Assembly (NCBI GenBank): GCA_046594105.1
Contig: JBKJQB010000115.1
Span: 1 to 7,623 of the forward strand
Origin: JBDSGC01 sp046594105
GTDB lineage: Bacteria > Acidobacteriota > Thermoanaerobaculia > Gp7-AA8
Direction: 5' to 3'
Length of the DNA: 7,623 bases
In this document: positions 6,007 through 7,623 of the stretch, one piece after another
How positions within the stretch are numbered: position 1 is the first letter of the stretch
How the letters are laid out: the number at the start of each line of letters is the position of its first letter
The notes under the pieces: model-generated
Told to the model about the DNA's origin: nothing
The model's input: the letters and a program-made list of their open reading frames with translations, nothing else
Database searches by the model: none
Position numbers and translations under genes: made by a program

Positions 6007-7248
6007 ATGCGACGTTGGCTCATGATGGCTTTCCTGGCCTCGTTGGCAGCCGGATTGTTCGGGCAGGAAGGTGGCCTGCGGGACCGGGAACGGACCCTCA
6101 CGGCAAGCCGTCGGATCGCCGAAGACCTTCGAAAAGCGCGCCTCCGTTACGGCCCTTTCTATCTCCTCTCCAGCATTGAGCTCTCAGACATCGGATACGA
6201 CCAGCAATTCTTCGTCCCCACCACCGATCAGACTGCGGGCTTTTCCTTCGGCCTGTCCGCCCCTCAGCGTCTCTATTTCGTTCCCACCAAGAAGACCATC
6301 TTCTCGGTTGAGGCGGTTCCGCAATACTTCCAGTTCCGCAGGACCGTGGATCGCCGGAATTTCGGCTTTCGTGGCCGTGCCGATGCCCAGTTTCTGCTGA
6401 ACCGTCTCTACGCCGATGCCTACGCGATGCGGAACCGAGGGGTGCGAGCGGAAACCGGTGAGATCGCCCGCCTCGTTTACATCGACGTGAGTGAGGAGGG
6501 GCTCACAGGCGAATTCAAGTACTCCAGCCGCACCAGCCTCACGTACTCAGCAGTCCTCCGCAGCGCCGAGCACCCCAACGTCGAGGTGCAGCCGAACGAC
6601 TTCCCGGTGAATCTTCTCGATCGATCCAGCCACGACTACCGGGTCGGACTGGTCCATCGAACCTTCCCCCTGACCTCCCTGATCGGCGCGGCGGAGGTGG
6701 CCAACTACTCCTTTTCGAATGCCGTCTACAAGAACTCGCATCGCACGTATCTCGGGACGGGACTGAGTTTCGACAATGGGCGGTCAACCTTCCGCCTGGA
6801 AGCAGGACCGGCGAGGCTCGACTTCCGGCGCCCCGACCAGCGCGACTTTCAAGGGGTTCTCGGGACCTCCAGCTGGACCCGCACCCTTCCCAATCGCTGG
6901 GCGCTCCAGGCAGCGGTCAACCGCGATGTGGATTTCTCCCTCTATGCGAACAACAACTATTACGTCGTCAACCGGGCGGCTCTCTCCGCTGGGCACAGCG
7001 TTTCCCGTTCTCTCGAGATCCATGGGGGAACTTCGTTCGGAGACGACCGCTACGATGTGCCGACTGCTTCGGACCGCGGCCTGGTCAAACGACGGGATCA
7101 AGTCAGTTTCACCAGCGTGGGATGGTTGTATCGGGTCCGCAGGCTCTCGGGAGGGTTCGACGTGGGCTACTACACGCGTACGTCGAACGTCGAAGTACTG
7201 GACGAAAACGGAATACGACTGATTCTCAAACTGTCGTTCACGCCATGA
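6007..7248 (+). CDS. Predicted outer-membrane beta-barrel protein of the EPS locus
   Basis: 413 residues from the ATG chosen here. It opens with a compact signal peptide, MRRWLMMAFLASLAAGLFG (1-19), then a charged helical stretch (22-48). From GPFYLLSSIELSDIGYD (49-65) to the end, the protein shows alternating polar/hydrophobic strands, many Tyr/Phe/Arg residues and short turns, for example RTYLGTGLSFDNG (246-258), NNYYVVNRAALSAGHS (316-331) and FDVGYYTRTSNVEV (384-397). It finishes in IRLILKLSFTP, a closing strand-like end. This is the pattern of an outer-membrane beta-barrel; no exact family was recognised. Position just before an OPX gene suggests a role in polymer export across the outer membrane (inference). 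An in-frame GTG at 5983 adds eight residues (MREGGPDL) and has a better-spaced GAGG. The ATG was preferred because the signal peptide then has a short, purely basic n-region. Confidence 0.85.
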   Translation: MRRWLMMAFLASLAAGLFGQEGGLRDRERTLTASRRIAEDLRKARLRYGPFYLLSSIELSDIGYDQQFFVPTTDQTAGFSFGLSAPQRLYFVPTKKTIFSVEAVPQYFQFRRTVDRRNFGFRGRADAQFLLNRLYADAYAMRNRGVRAETGEIARLVYIDVSEEGLTGEFKYSSRTSLTYSAVLRSAEHPNVEVQPNDFPVNLLDRSSHDYRVGLVHRTFPLTSLIGAAEVANYSFSNAVYKNSHRTYLGTGLSFDNGRSTFRLEAGPARLDFRRPDQRDFQGVLGTSSWTRTLPNRWALQAAVNRDVDFSLYANNNYYVVNRAALSAGHSVSRSLEIHGGTSFGDDRYDVPTASDRGLVKRRDQVSFTSVGWLYRVRRLSGGFDVGYYTRTSNVEVLDENGIRLILKLSFTP

Positions 7249-7268
7249 CGGCGAGCTCGAAACCCAAG

Positions 7269-7290
7269 TTGACGCATTCTTGACGCCTTC
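7269..7290 (+). repeat. Tandem 11-bp direct repeat with TTGACG core
   Basis: TTGACGCATTC (7269-7279) is followed directly by TTGACGCCTTC (7280-7290). The 11-bp period is close to one helical turn, so two protein subunits could bind the same face of the DNA. Alternatively, one unit is the -35 box of the OPX promoter. Confidence 0.5.
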
Positions 7291-7303
7291 AGACGCGACT
7301 GCA

Positions 7304-7315
7304 TGACGTTCGTCA
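7304..7315. promoter_or_regulatory. Short dyad TGACG-N2-CGTCA
   Basis: TGACG (7304-7308) and CGTCA (7311-7315) are a perfect 5-bp inverted repeat with spacer TT. The TGACG half matches the core of the two upstream direct repeats, so the three sites together may form one regulator-binding array. Short arms leave chance possible. Confidence 0.35.
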
Positions 7316-7338
7316 GCGTAGCTTGCAGGGATTGATGC

Positions 7339-7362
7339 CGATCCGATCCTTGGATCGGATCG
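7339..7362. promoter_or_regulatory. Perfect 11-bp-arm dyad before the OPX start
   Basis: CGATCCGATCC (7339-7349) and GGATCGGATCG (7352-7362) are perfect inverted copies separated by TT. In RNA this could fold as a 10-bp stem with a CUUG loop, ending 36 nt before the ATG. No T-tract follows, so it is not a simple terminator. An operator, an mRNA-stability hairpin or an antitermination leader are the options. Confidence 0.55.
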
Positions 7363-7398
7363 TAAGTGTAGGGGCTTCACCGACCGGGAAAAGAGAAA

Positions 7399-7623
7399 AT
7401 GCGAAGTTTCACCACCCTGATGCTCTCGACGATTGTGGCGGCGCATTTCGCCGTCGCTCTTGCAGCGTCCGCGCAGATCCTGCCGGTGCCGCAGGTGGGT
7501 CCGCTGCCGGCGGACTCCGCGTCGACGTCGAGCGACGCGCCCATCGGCTCGCGCGATGTGCTGGACATCAAGGTTTTTCAGGATCCCGCGCTCAACACCC
7601 GGGTTACGGTGACCGACGACGGC
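7399..7623 (+). CDS. Polysaccharide export (OPX/Wza-family) protein, N-terminal part
   Basis: The first 75 codons are present and the frame runs off the window. Residues 1-25 are a signal peptide ending ALAASA, cleaved before Q26 (signal peptidase I type). There is no lipobox cysteine, unlike E. coli Wza, which is a lipoprotein. A Pro/Ser/Ala-rich linker (28-48) leads to IGSRDVLDIKVFQDPALNTRV (49-69) and VTDDG, the opening of the Poly_export domain (family pattern: I-GPGD-LDI-VW---EL, then V--DG). OPX proteins form ring-like outer-membrane or periplasmic channels that pass EPS or capsule out of the cell, together with a Wzc-type co-polymerase usually encoded nearby. In this locus it likely exports the polymer made by the neighbouring genes. 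The missing C-terminus would show whether it has its own membrane helix. Confidence 0.93.
   Translation, partial: MRSFTTLMLSTIVAAHFAVALAASAQILPVPQVGPLPADSASTSSDAPIGSRDVLDIKVFQDPALNTRVTVTDDG

Larger units (their letters stand above)
7249..7398. promoter_or_regulatory. Leader/control region of the OPX gene
   Basis: These 150 bp carry no gene. They contain an 11-bp tandem direct repeat, TTGACGCATTC then TTGACGCCTTC (7269-7290, one mismatch), whose TTGACG units resemble -35 boxes. A short dyad TGACG-TT-CGTCA lies at 7304-7315 and an 11-bp-arm dyad at 7339-7362. The best -10 candidates at proper distance from TTGACG (around 7302-7309) are poor, so the promoter type is unclear. GGGA (7386-7389), 9 nt before the ATG, is the likely ribosome-binding site. 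Confidence 0.5.

Noticed and set aside
7311..7328. Possible sigma-54 (-24/-12) promoter before the OPX gene
   Set aside because: A GC/TTGC-like -12 is present in AGCTTGCAG, but the invariant GG of the -24 element is missing at the required distance.
6784..7446. 220-codon minus-strand open frame across the beta-barrel end and OPX leader
   Set aside because: It is antisense to two supported genes and shows no motifs; the intergenic dyads would lie within it.

Overview
The window is part of a surface or exopolysaccharide (EPS) locus of a G+C-rich Gram-negative bacterium. The Gram-negative assignment rests on an outer-membrane beta-barrel protein and the start of a Wza-type outer-membrane export (OPX) protein. 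The mix of genes is compatible with Acidobacteriota or Myxococcota-like bacteria. That is an impression from gene style, not something the sequence proves. No tRNA, rRNA, CRISPR array, transposase or phage gene is visible.

Layout. Positions 1-125 hold a strong 12-bp palindrome of REP-like character and no gene. Then come: a minus-strand NodU/CmcH-type carbamoyltransferase (126-1880); a 62-bp divergent spacer; a plus-strand pair made of a WcaI/WbuB-like GT4 glycosyltransferase (1943-3109) and an overlapping membrane-anchored protein of unknown function (3102-4298); a 69-bp convergent gap; a minus-strand O-antigen ligase/polymerase-family membrane protein (4368-5882); a divergent spacer with a 24-bp dyad; a plus-strand predicted outer-membrane beta-barrel (6007-7248); a 150-bp leader with direct repeats and two dyads; and the first 75 codons of an OPX protein (7399 to the window end).

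How the genes may work together. The GT4 enzyme would add a sugar to a lipid-linked repeat unit. The carbamoyltransferase would O-carbamoylate a sugar. The O-antigen ligase/Wzy-like protein would polymerise or ligate the glycan on the periplasmic side. The OPX protein, possibly together with the beta-barrel, would pass the polymer across the outer membrane. The 398-residue protein looks like a periplasmic accessory with a helical middle and a beta-rich C-terminus. Genes alternate strand instead of forming one operon, so the three intergenic control regions, two with clear inverted repeats, are the likely regulatory points.

The most interesting items are the beta-barrel/OPX gene pair, the uncharacterised protein coupled to the glycosyltransferase, and the dyads in the control regions. 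Nothing here by itself proves a new system.
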